A stretch of DNA of 64,000 nucleotides from DLKC01 sp002478885 (GTDB lineage: Bacteria > Bacteroidota > Bacteroidia > Chitinophagales > Chitinophagaceae). The DNA is taken from positions 992,001 to 1,056,000 of the forward strand of contig JAXLUI010000001.1 of assembly GCA_046329585.1 (NCBI GenBank), given 5' to 3'. A program made the translations under genes and the position numbers. The notes under the pieces were generated by a model, which was given only the letters and a program-made list of their open reading frames with translations, did not search any database and was not told where the DNA came from. Every line of letters begins with the position of its first letter. Positions within the stretch are counted from its first letter, which is position 1. Positions 52,688 through 61,224 of this stretch are shown piece by piece.

Positions 52688-52978
52688 ATGCCAACAGTTA
52701 ATTTATTGATCAAAGGAAAAGTACAGGGCGTTTACTACCGGGCGGCCGCTAAAGAAGTGGCTGACAAGCTCGCTGTTACAGGTTGGGTAAAATACATTAG
52801 TGATGAAAGAGTTGAAATCATGGCAACGGCAACCAATGAATCGTTGGATCAATTTATCGGTTGGTGCCGCAGGGGTCCGGAAAAAGCAGTTGTGACAAAT
52901 GTAATCGTCACCCCGCTTTCCGAGCAGCCCTTTGATAATTTTTCCGTTATACAGGAAACCTACCCGCACGATTTGTAG
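52688..52978 (+). CDS. acyP: Acylphosphatase with altered active site
   Basis: 96 residues, family length ~90-98. Signature KVQGVYYRAAAKEVADKL carries the phosphate-binding loop and catalytic Arg. The second signature GWVKxxxD reads GWVKYIS: the catalytic Asn that follows the basic residue in acylphosphatases is Tyr here (codon TAC). The rest (IMATATNESLDQFIGWCRRGP) is normal. The family hydrolyses acyl phosphates; with Asn lost this one may be weak or inactive. Start ATG 52688 gives the usual N-terminus. Confidence 0.88.
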   Translation: MPTVNLLIKGKVQGVYYRAAAKEVADKLAVTGWVKYISDERVEIMATATNESLDQFIGWCRRGPEKAVVTNVIVTPLSEQPFDNFSVIQETYPHDL

Positions 52979-53329
52979 CCCACATCGTTCAGCATTTACA
53001 GGTGAGTAATTCCTTTAGAGAAAACCTGTAAACTTGCGGCTTCGCGAACCGCTTTTGTTTGTGCGGCAATTCCATTTTAAATCTTGTAATGCGATCCGTC
53101 GCGGCAACCCTGCATTGCATGGAGTACTGCTGATCCCCGTAAATGGTTGCCCTCTTCACGGCCTGAAACAGCTTGAAGTATTGGCAAAATACGCAGGTCG
53201 CCACAAAAAAAACTGCCTGTCTATAGCAAATTGGCTGTTTTACAACAACTTAAATCCGGGCTTACTAGTGCCGTAGACCAATCTTCTGCGGGCTGTCTTG
53301 CCGTTTAATGGTCCGGTCCTGCCTGGCCT

Positions 53330-53373
53330 TTACTTGGTAGATACTTGGTAGATACTCGGTAGATACTTGGTAG
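53330..53373. repeat. Four tandem 11-bp units ATACTTGGTAG
   Basis: TTACTTGGTAG, ATACTTGGTAG, ATACTCGGTAG, ATACTTGGTAG in exact succession, followed by a broken fifth (TTACTGCG). Confidence 0.95.
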
Positions 53374-53549
53374 TTACTGCGTGCTTTGCATTTGAATGTC
53401 TGTTAAACGATGCCTGAACTGGTCCTGGCCGGGGATTGCCTGTCTTGAGGGTGCTGCTGCACAGTTGCGGGCCGGGAAACGGGTGCATGCAAGATACGAT
53501 TGTAAACCGGTCTCAAGCAAAGAATCTTAGCCCTGTTTGGCTTCTGTTG

Positions 53550-53580
53550 CCTATGCGATACAAGGGTGCGACGCAAACCC
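53550..53580 (-). repeat. Intergenic repeat arm fragment
   Basis: CCTATGCGATACAAGGGTGC, GACGCAA: the core module only, upstream of tex. Confidence 0.65.
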
Positions 53581-53706
53581 AAACGTATGGCACAGGCATA
53601 AAAACCCATATGCCGGTCCCATCATTTTTCTTATCCCCAATCACCTGTATTAATTTTTTCTTTTCCCGCTTCCCGTTTACATTCGCAGCCCTCAAATTAA
53701 AAAAGT

Positions 53707-55941
53707 ATGTCTGCATATAGCAATACCATTGCATTTAAAATGAATATCCGCCCGGCACAGGCGGAAGCCGTGCTGCAACTGCTGGAAGAAGGCGCCACCA
53801 TTCCGTTTATTGCCCGTTACCGTAAAGACAAAACGGGCGCGCTGGATGAAGTGCAGATCCAGCAGGTGCAGGATGAGGCAAAGGCCTTGAAAGAATTTGA
53901 TGAGCGCAAGGCCTTTATAGAAAAAACGATTACGGAACAGGGCAAGCTGACCGATGCGCTGCAGGACAAAATAAACAAGGCCCTAACGATTGCCGAACTC
54001 GAAGATATTTACCTGCCTTATAAGCCCAAACGCAAAACGAAAGCGCAGGCTGCAAGGGAGAACGGGCTTGAACCGCTTGCCACATTGATGCTTGAACAAA
54101 AGCAAATGGATATTAACACCGAGGCTGCCAGTTACCTGAACGAAAAAATAACAACTGCCGATGAAGCATTACAGGGCGCCAGGGATATTATCGCGGAATT
54201 GGTGAATGAAGATGCACAGGTGCGTGCTAAAATGCGCAGGCTGTTTGAAGATAAAGCAACGGTGCAGAGTAAAGTGCTGGCTGATAAAGAAACAGAAGGC
54301 AGCAAATTCAAAGACTATTTTGATTTTAATGAGCCTGTTGCAAAAATCCCATCGCACAGGATGCTTGCAGTGCTGCGTGGATTTTTAGAGGGTTTTCTGC
54401 GCATGAGTATTGCCCCGGTGGAAGAAGATGCATTGTACATAATCGAACAACTATATGTAAAAGGTCTCACGCCTTCAGGCGATCATATCCGCAAAGCGAT
54501 TAAAGATGCGTACCGCCGCCTGTTGCAGCCGAGCCTTGAATCTGAATTCAGGACCATGCTCAAACAAAAAGCAGATGAAGAAGCGATCAATGTATTCGCA
54601 GAAAACCTGCGGCAATTGTTACTAAGTTCGCCATTGGGCAGCAAGAAAATACTGGCCATCGACCCGGGCTACAGAACAGGTTGCAAAGTGGTTTGCCTTG
54701 ATGAAAAAGGCGAACTGCTGCATAATGATGTCATCTACATTCATGAACCCGGTAAGCTCTATGATGCAGAACACAAAATCCGCTCACTGGTGGTACAATA
54801 CCGTACCGAAGCTTTTGCCATTGGTGATGGAACCGCGGGCAGGGAAACGGAACAGTTTATCAAAAAACTGGACCTTGGTCTGCCTTTGTTCCTGGTGAAT
54901 GAAGACGGCGCTTCTGTATACTCGGCATCGGAAACAGCGAGGGAAGAATTTCCCGCGCATGATGTTACCGTGCGTGGCTCGGTCAGCATCGGAAGAAGAT
55001 TGATGGACCCGCTGGCTGAACTCGTGAAGATCGATCCAAAAAGCATTGGTGTTGGCCAGTACCAGCACGATGTGAACCAGTCGAGGCTTAAGGAAAAACT
55101 CGATCAGACGGTAGTGAGTTGTGTGAACGCAGTCGGCGTGAATTTAAACACGGCAAGCAAACATTTACTGAGCTATGTGAGTGGCATCGGTGCAACACTG
55201 GCAGAGAATATCATTAAGTTCAGGAACGAAAACGAAAAGTTTGCAACGCGCGGACAACTATTAAAAGTGCCCCGCCTTGGTGCAAAGGCTTATGAGCAGT
55301 GCGCGGGGTTCTTGCGCATTAAAGATGGCTCAAACCCCCTTGATGCAAGCGCGGTACATCCCGAAGCATACGGTCTTGTTGAATCGATGGCAGCAAAGCT
55401 CGGCACAACAGTGCAATCGCTGATTGGCAATGAAGCGTTCATCAGCAAGATCGATACAAAACAATTTGTAACCGAACAGTTTGGCGAGCTTACGATAAAA
55501 GATATTCTCAGCGAATTAAAAAAACCCGGTCTCGATCCCCGGAGCGAGGTAACGCAGTTTGAATTCGCAAACATCTATTCCATCGACGACGTGCAGGTGG
55601 GCATGGTGGTACCCGGTGTCGTGACCAACCTCACCCGTTTTGGCGCATTCATCGACATTGGTGTTAAGCAGGATGGCCTGGTGCATGTGAGCGAGATTTC
55701 GCACCGTTATATTACCGACCCAAACGAGGCTTTAAAGCTCAACGACAAAGTGCAGGTAAAAGTGCTCGAGGTCGATCGCATGCGTAAACGCATTGCGCTT
55801 TCCATTAAGCAAACACAGGATGCGCCTGCAAAGCAGCAACGCCCGGGATTTAAACCGCAGCCTCAAAAAAAAGCAGCCGACCTGGGCGGCATGAACATGA
55901 ACGATGCATTGAGCATGTTGAAGAAGAAATTCGGAAAGTAA
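53707..55941 (+). CDS. tex: Tex-family RNA-binding transcription accessory protein
   Basis: 744 residues, usual length for Tex. Order: N-terminal helical Tex_N (~1-190), YqgF-like RNase H fold (~320-450; ILAIDPGYRTGCKVVCLD), helix-hairpin-helix (~480-560), and a C-terminal S1 RNA-binding domain (~640-710; VGMVVPGVVTNLTRFGAFID). The tail is Lys/Gln rich. Cytoplasmic; binds RNA and transcription complexes and affects gene expression and stress resistance in characterised bacteria. Single gene upstream of the GH31 enzyme. Confidence 0.95.
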   Translation: MSAYSNTIAFKMNIRPAQAEAVLQLLEEGATIPFIARYRKDKTGALDEVQIQQVQDEAKALKEFDERKAFIEKTITEQGKLTDALQDKINKALTIAELEDIYLPYKPKRKTKAQAARENGLEPLATLMLEQKQMDINTEAASYLNEKITTADEALQGARDIIAELVNEDAQVRAKMRRLFEDKATVQSKVLADKETEGSKFKDYFDFNEPVAKIPSHRMLAVLRGFLEGFLRMSIAPVEEDALYIIEQLYVKGLTPSGDHIRKAIKDAYRRLLQPSLESEFRTMLKQKADEEAINVFAENLRQLLLSSPLGSKKILAIDPGYRTGCKVVCLDEKGELLHNDVIYIHEPGKLYDAEHKIRSLVVQYRTEAFAIGDGTAGRETEQFIKKLDLGLPLFLVNEDGASVYSASETAREEFPAHDVTVRGSVSIGRRLMDPLAELVKIDPKSIGVGQYQHDVNQSRLKEKLDQTVVSCVNAVGVNLNTASKHLLSYVSGIGATLAENIIKFRNENEKFATRGQLLKVPRLGAKAYEQCAGFLRIKDGSNPLDASAVHPEAYGLVESMAAKLGTTVQSLIGNEAFISKIDTKQFVTEQFGELTIKDILSELKKPGLDPRSEVTQFEFANIYSIDDVQVGMVVPGVVTNLTRFGAFIDIGVKQDGLVHVSEISHRYITDPNEALKLNDKVQVKVLEVDRMRKRIALSIKQTQDAPAKQQRPGFKPQPQKKAADLGGMNMNDALSMLKKKFGK

Positions 55942-56039
55942 GTTAAGGCTGGCAAACGGCGGGCTGCGAAACACGAACGAACCATTGTTTAGCAACACCG
56001 ATATCCAATGCGTTCTTTTGTTCCCGCCATTGCCACTGG

Positions 56040-56110
56040 TGGAAGGTGTACTTGCCCCGGCAGGAACGATTCGGGACACTCTTGTACTGCAACGCTATAT
56101 GCAGCGGCCC
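56040..56110 (+). repeat. Intergenic repeat arm, CCCGG/ACGATTCG type
   Basis: CTTGCCCCGGCAGGAACGAT, TCGGGACACTCTTGTACTGC. Sense orientation after tex and 50 bp before the GH31 start. Confidence 0.75.
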
Positions 56111-56158
56111 TCCATTTGGGCGCTGGCAAAAAAGCTTATCTTCATCAGCATGATTGCC

Positions 56159-58648
56159 ATGCACAAAAAAATCCATACAGTACTAACGCTGCTCATTTGT
56201 ATAAACACTGTTACATCTTACGCTCAGCTTACTGTTGGCAAAATAATATCCTATAAAAAAGTCGCATCCGGTATAGAAGGCAAAGCGACCAACGCTATTT
56301 TTGACGTGCACGCTTACAACGATAATATCATCCGCGTAAGAGTCTCCCAAAATAAAAACATTGACAATTTTTCCTATGCGCTCGTCAGCAACGATATGCC
56401 TCTCTTCAACGACATAAGCATTGAAGACAAAGGCAACGAAATCATACTCTCCACCAAAGCGATTACGGCGGTAATAGAAAAAGCGCCATTCTTTCGCATC
56501 ATCTTCAAAGACAAAAGCGGGAACAGCATCAATGAAGACGTTTCAGGCAATGGCCTCGGCACCAGTTTTAACGGTGACAAGGTAACCCTGTATAAAAAAC
56601 TGCAGGAAGGCGAACGTTTTGTTGGCATGGGAGAATCTCTTGGCAACCTCGACAAAAGAGGCATGGGCATCACTTTATGGAACACAGACAATTATAAATA
56701 TGGCGATCCGCGTGTACCGATGTATATCAGTGTGCCTTTTTATATAGGCATTCACCACAACCAGGTGTACGGCATGTTTTACGACAACAGTGCAAAAGCT
56801 TATTTCAATTTTGGCAATGCCAACACCAGTTTTACTTCTGCAAGCTTTGAAAGCGGCGATGCGGATTACTTCTTTATCTACGACAAAAACATAGGAAACA
56901 TACTCGGCCACTACACTTCATTAACAGGCAGGATGCAGATGCCGCCTGTGTGGAGCATGGGTTACCATCAGTCCCGCTGCAGCTATTACCCGCAAAGCAA
57001 AGCCTTATGGATTGCAACAACTTTCCGCCAGAAGAAAATCCCCATCGATTGCGTGGTGCTTGACGCCGATTACCTGCAGGACTATGAGCCATTCCGTTTT
57101 AATACGCAACGCTTCCCTGACATGAAAGGCCTTGCTGACACATTAAATAAGCTCAACATCGAACTGACAGCTTCCGTAAACCCCGGCATTAAACTCGACA
57201 GCAGTTATGAAGCGCACACAGACGGGTTACAAAAAGATGTTTACCTGAAATACAGTGACGGTAGTTTATACACGGCCCCGATCGATCCAAGCCTTGATCA
57301 TTTCGTAGACTTTACCTCGCAGAAAGGAAGAAGCTGGTGGAGCAACAAAATGAAAGTGTATGCAAATGCCGGCATCAACGGCTATTGGAACGATATGAAT
57401 GAACCGGCAGTCTCAGGCCAGTACATTCCCGACAATGTCGTATTTGATTTCGACGGAAGAAAAGCCGGCACAACAGAAGCTAGAAATGTATATGGTATGC
57501 AAATGGCAAGGGCTTCTTATGAAGCTGCCTTGCAAAATATGCAGCATACGAGGCCGTTTATTCTTACCCGTTCTGCTTTCGCCGGCGTGCAACGTTATGC
57601 GGCAGTATGGAGCGGCGATAACCAGGCAAAAGACGAGCACTTGTTATTGGGCCAGTTATTAAATACGCAAATGAGTTTGTCAGGTATTCCATTTGTCGGG
57701 CCCGATCTCGGCGGCTATATCGGCGATGGAAACAAAGAGCTTTACAAACGCTGGGTGGAAGTAGGTGTCTTCTCTCCTTTTGTTCGTAATCACCGCGAAG
57801 CTTATGCCGCTGCCAATGAGCCCTGGGCTTATGGCGAAGAGGCTGAAGGAATATCTAAAACATATATTGAACTCCGTTACCGTTTGATGCCCTACATCTA
57901 CGCAAAGTTTTATGAAGCTTCACAAACAGGCATGCCCATCGCAAGAAGTTTATGCATCGATCACCCGTTTGATGAAAAGGTCTATGACAATCTTTTCCAG
58001 TACGAGTTTCTGTTTGGTGATGCCTTGTTGGTTGTTCCCGTTACCAGCCAGGAAAAGAGTAAGCAATATTACCTGCCGAAAGGAACATGGTTCGACCTGT
58101 ACACCGACGAGGTAACCGATGGCGAAAAAACCTACGCAAAGGAGTTTCCCATATACCAGTTGCCGGTTTATGTAAAGGCATCGTCGGTTATTCCTATGCA
58201 AAGCCTTGTGCAGTCAACAAAAGAAAAACCGTCAGACACTTTGTACGTGTATGTTTACAATGGCGTTGATAAGAACAGCTTTACTTATTACGAAGACGAT
58301 GGCAAATCACTTGACTACAGCAAGGGAATATTTTGCAGGAGAAATATAGTCTTTGACCCCCGGCACAAAAAGATCGCACTGCAGCAACAGGAAGGGAGCT
58401 ATACTTCACAGTTCAGGCATATACAATTCATTTTACACGGCTTTGATGATGCAATGAACAATATCTCCGCAGGCAATCATCCCTGCAGTGTGCTTAACAC
58501 AACGGCAAGGCTCCTGAACCCGCTCGACAACCTCGATGATGTGTATGATAAGCAGTATTACCAAACACTGCTAAACACAATACCTGCACCGCAGGTTAAA
58601 GTTTTTACCATTGAAAACGATTCAAAGGAAATAAGCATCGGCTGGTAG
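56159..58648 (+). CDS. Exported glycoside hydrolase family 31 (alpha-glucosidase-like)
   Basis: 829 residues from ATG 56159 (ATG 56150 is an alternative); longer frames run into a repeat arm. Signal peptide ~1-22 (ending SYAQ). Residues ~50-210 are the GH31 N-terminal beta-sandwich; ~230-600 the catalytic barrel with nucleophile Asp in YWNDMNEPAV; FILTRSAFAGVQRYAAVWSGDN carries the acid/base region; then C-terminal beta-domains. It should hydrolyse alpha-linked glucosides or xylosides in the periplasm. No SusCD-like genes are adjacent, so it is not within a classic polysaccharide utilisation locus here. Confidence 0.95.
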   Translation: MHKKIHTVLTLLICINTVTSYAQLTVGKIISYKKVASGIEGKATNAIFDVHAYNDNIIRVRVSQNKNIDNFSYALVSNDMPLFNDISIEDKGNEIILSTKAITAVIEKAPFFRIIFKDKSGNSINEDVSGNGLGTSFNGDKVTLYKKLQEGERFVGMGESLGNLDKRGMGITLWNTDNYKYGDPRVPMYISVPFYIGIHHNQVYGMFYDNSAKAYFNFGNANTSFTSASFESGDADYFFIYDKNIGNILGHYTSLTGRMQMPPVWSMGYHQSRCSYYPQSKALWIATTFRQKKIPIDCVVLDADYLQDYEPFRFNTQRFPDMKGLADTLNKLNIELTASVNPGIKLDSSYEAHTDGLQKDVYLKYSDGSLYTAPIDPSLDHFVDFTSQKGRSWWSNKMKVYANAGINGYWNDMNEPAVSGQYIPDNVVFDFDGRKAGTTEARNVYGMQMARASYEAALQNMQHTRPFILTRSAFAGVQRYAAVWSGDNQAKDEHLLLGQLLNTQMSLSGIPFVGPDLGGYIGDGNKELYKRWVEVGVFSPFVRNHREAYAAANEPWAYGEEAEGISKTYIELRYRLMPYIYAKFYEASQTGMPIARSLCIDHPFDEKVYDNLFQYEFLFGDALLVVPVTSQEKSKQYYLPKGTWFDLYTDEVTDGEKTYAKEFPIYQLPVYVKASSVIPMQSLVQSTKEKPSDTLYVYVYNGVDKNSFTYYEDDGKSLDYSKGIFCRRNIVFDPRHKKIALQQQEGSYTSQFRHIQFILHGFDDAMNNISAGNHPCSVLNTTARLLNPLDNLDDVYDKQYYQTLLNTIPAPQVKVFTIENDSKEISIGW

Positions 58649-58654
58649 TGTTTT

Positions 58655-58722
58655 GCTGCATGCTGTGCTACGGTACAAGTGTGCGACGCAACGAAGCTGC
58701 CCATAGACCCGGTGGCCGGGTA
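58655..58722 (-). repeat. Intergenic repeat arm beside the GH31/M13 terminator
   Basis: TACAAGTGTGCGACGCAACG, AAGCTGCCCATAG, CCCGGTGGCCGGG. Confidence 0.78.
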
Positions 58723-58725
58723 CAT

Positions 58726-58763
58726 AAAAAAACTCCGCGTTACAACAAGCACGGAGTTTTTTT
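58726..58763. terminator. Bidirectional terminator between GH31 and M13 genes
   Basis: AAAAAAACTCCG (58726-58737) pairs with CGGAGTTTTTTT (58752-58763), giving a T tail on both strands between convergent genes. Confidence 0.93.
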
Positions 58764-58779
58764 ATAAAGCAAAAATCTT

Positions 58780-60819
58780 TTACCAGATGGCAACCCGCAG
58801 GCTGTCGGCTGCATACATGGGTTTGCCGGGTTTTATGCCAAAGGCTTTGTAAAAATCAGGCACGTTGCTCAGTGGACCGTTAACGCGGTATTGCTCAGGC
58901 GCATGTTCATCGACTCTTATCTGCATGGCGATTGATTCAGGTTTTGTATCCACCATCCATGCATAGGCATATGCAAGAAAATATCGTTGGTCGGGTTTGA
59001 GGCCACCAATGACTACATTGTTTTTGTACTGGTCTGTTTTCTTGAACGCTTCGTAACCCATGATCACGCCGCCAAGGTCGGCAATATTCTCACCCTGCGT
59101 GGCATCGCCATTGAGGTGCACGCTATCGAGCATGGTATAGCCATTGAATTGCTTAACGATGAGTTTTGTTTTCTGAACAAATTTATCACGGTCTTCTTTC
59201 GTCCACCAGTTGCTGAGGTTGCCCAGTTCGTCGTACTGGCTGCCCTGGTCATCGAAGCCATGCGTTATTTCGTGTCCAAAAGTGGAGCCGCCGATTATAC
59301 CATACAAGACGGCGTCGTCGGGCAAACGGCCTTCAAAACCGGGAACAATAATGTTGCAGGCAGGCACAACAATTTCGTTATTGCTTGGATTGTAGTAAGC
59401 ATTGTATGTCTGCGGCGTCATATCCCATTCTGTGCGGTCGACCGGCTTGCCAAACTTTGACAGCATAAAATTGTAATACCAGGTTTTTGCTGCTATAACA
59501 TTTGCTGCATATGCAGCACGATCAATTTGCAAAGCGCTGAGGTCTTTCCACTTGTCGGGATAACCCACTTTCATGATGATCTTCGACAATTTATTAAGCG
59601 CCTTTGCTTTGGTGGAGTCACTCATCCAGTCGAGCTTTTTGATATGCTCAGCATACACATCACGGATGTTATTCCCGATCTCTTCCAGCTTTTCTTTAGA
59701 GCCTTTAGGCAAATATTCAGCCACATATACCTGCCCGATCAATTCACCGAGAAAGCCGTCGGTTTTTTCTACAATGGTTTTCCAGCGCGGCTTGCGCTCT
59801 GTTACGCCACTCATGATAGTTCCCCAGAAATGAAAATCTTCATCATCGATGGCTTTGTTGAGGTAACCCGCATAACTGTTGATGAGCTTAAATTCCAGGT
59901 AAGCTTTCCAATCGCTGATGGAGTATTTCTTAAGCGTACTGCTTAGTGCCGAATAAAATTCCGGCTGGCCAACAATAACAGTATCAGCATTGGAAACTTT
60001 TAATGCGGATAGCACGTTGTTCCAGTCAATACCCGGTGCCAGCTTACTGAACTGTGCAACAGTCATTTTGTTGTAATTCTTCTGCGGATCGCGCAGCTCG
60101 GCACGCTTACGGCTGTGCGATGCAAGCTCGGTTTCAATCTTCATGATCGCCGCCGCATTTGCCTTCGCTTTTACAGAGTCAGTACCCGTTAACGAAAACA
60201 ACTGCTGAATATGCTTACTGTATTCATTGCGGATATTTTTTGTGCGCTCATCGTTATCGAAATAATAACCACGTTCACCAAGGCCTATGCCGCCCTGTAC
60301 AAACAGCAATGCATATTTTGAACTTATCTTATCATCCTGCCCAACATAAAAGTTAAACAAGGGTGACGACCCGATGGTATGCAGGTGAGCTGTTACGGTT
60401 AGCATGGAACTGAGGTCGGTTACCGAATCTATTTTTGCCAGTTCTGCTTTCAATGGAGTAATGCCTGCCTTTTCAATACTCAGCGTGTCCATACCGCTGG
60501 CATAAAAATCGCCGATCTTCTGTTTATTACTCCCCGCCGGGGCATTGGCTTTGGCAGATTCTTCGCAGACTCTTTTTACCTGGTCGTTGATCGTGTCTTG
60601 TATCGTGCGGAAAATCCCATTACTTCTTTCGCTTGCCGGAACGGGATTTTGTTTAAACCATTTACCATTGGCGTATTGAAAAAAATCCTGCGAAGGGTCG
60701 ACCGAGCTGTCGATATGCGCAGCAAGCGGGTCAGGCATGTTCGTTGCGGTGCTTTCAGGCGTATTGCAGGCAGCAATCATCAGCAATGAAAGCGGCCACG
60801 CTTTCAAAAGTGTTTTCAT
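58780..60819 (-). CDS. M13 family (neprilysin/PepO-like) zinc metallopeptidase lipoprotein
   Basis: 679 residues from ATG 60819 (MKTLLKAW). Lipobox at AAC near residue 18. N-terminal M13 domain from DFFQYANGKWF (~45); catalytic part with GHEITHGFDDQG supplying HExxH zinc ligands, and ENIADLGGV with the third ligand Glu. The family cleaves peptides up to ~40 residues on the amino side of hydrophobic residues. Outer-membrane or inner-membrane anchored. Fits with the exported peptidases at 19.6-27 kb as a peptide-feeding set, though it is not linked. Confidence 0.93.
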   Translation of the reverse strand: MKTLLKAWPLSLLMIAACNTPESTATNMPDPLAAHIDSSVDPSQDFFQYANGKWFKQNPVPASERSNGIFRTIQDTINDQVKRVCEESAKANAPAGSNKQKIGDFYASGMDTLSIEKAGITPLKAELAKIDSVTDLSSMLTVTAHLHTIGSSPLFNFYVGQDDKISSKYALLFVQGGIGLGERGYYFDNDERTKNIRNEYSKHIQQLFSLTGTDSVKAKANAAAIMKIETELASHSRKRAELRDPQKNYNKMTVAQFSKLAPGIDWNNVLSALKVSNADTVIVGQPEFYSALSSTLKKYSISDWKAYLEFKLINSYAGYLNKAIDDEDFHFWGTIMSGVTERKPRWKTIVEKTDGFLGELIGQVYVAEYLPKGSKEKLEEIGNNIRDVYAEHIKKLDWMSDSTKAKALNKLSKIIMKVGYPDKWKDLSALQIDRAAYAANVIAAKTWYYNFMLSKFGKPVDRTEWDMTPQTYNAYYNPSNNEIVVPACNIIVPGFEGRLPDDAVLYGIIGGSTFGHEITHGFDDQGSQYDELGNLSNWWTKEDRDKFVQKTKLIVKQFNGYTMLDSVHLNGDATQGENIADLGGVIMGYEAFKKTDQYKNNVVIGGLKPDQRYFLAYAYAWMVDTKPESIAMQIRVDEHAPEQYRVNGPLSNVPDFYKAFGIKPGKPMYAADSLRVAIW

Positions 60820-60929
60820 TGTCATATTTAAATCGTTATAAGGCTGCACAAATTAAGGGAATTATACTGCAACAGGCCACTTTACGAAAACGATTGTTTA
60901 AGGGAACCCATGTTATTATTTTGCTTATA

Positions 60930-61045
60930 TGTGCCGGGCTTTTGCAAAAACGGCATTGTCCCTTGCGCATGACCCAGGAGGAACGATTCGGGATTATACA
61001 CTTATGTACTGCATCGCATTGAGGAGCATTGCACGTCGCAACATC
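60930..61045 (+). repeat. Intergenic repeat arm, ACGATTCG type
   Basis: GCCGGGCTTTTGCAAAAACG, GCATTGTCCC, GGAGGAACGATTCGGGAT, CACTTATGTACTGCATCGC. Confidence 0.8.
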
Positions 61046-61088
61046 TGTAGCTTCTGCGCCGGCGTTTGCCCACCCATGATCCGAAACC

Positions 61089-61143
61089 TGGTATGAGTGA
61101 CACAACCGGCGTTGACCAAAGTTGCTGTAGCCGGTTAACAAAA
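61089..61143 (-). repeat. Intergenic repeat arm (GAGTGACACAAC type)
   Basis: TGGTATGAGTGACACAACCG, GCGTTGACCAAAG, AGCCGG plus an A-rich end. Confidence 0.78.
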
Positions 61144-61176
61144 TTCACGTACACTTCAATTGCGCAAGTATCGGGT

Positions 61177-61206
61177 TTTGCAGCGCACGCATCCCGTATA
61201 CTTTTG
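61177..61206 (+). promoter_or_regulatory. Bacteroidota-type promoter of the Ada-like gene
   Basis: TTTG (61177-61180), 18-bp spacer, TACTTTTG (61199-61206), matching TTTG/TAnnTTTG; ATG follows 18 bp later. Confidence 0.7.
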
Positions 61207-61224
61207 TGTTATAAATTTAGCAGG

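Larger units (their letters stand above)
52979..53706. other. Longest gene-free stretch: inverted repeat, minisatellite and repeat arm
   Basis: No supported gene. Positions 52995-53003 (TTTACAGGT) and 53024-53032 (ACCTGTAAA) form a hairpin just after acyP. An open frame at 53034-53276 has no family features. Four 11-bp units lie at 53330-53373 and a repeat arm at 53550-53580. Confidence 0.55.
60820..61224. other. Divergent gap filled by a two-arm repeat
   Basis: No gene. Left arm 60930-61045, right arm 61089-61143, promoter of the next gene at 61177-61206. Confidence 0.65.

Noticed and set aside
53034..53276. 80-codon open frame after acyP
   Set aside because: No recognisable family, no clear promoter, and it begins inside a hairpin-rich gap; coding potential could not be supported.
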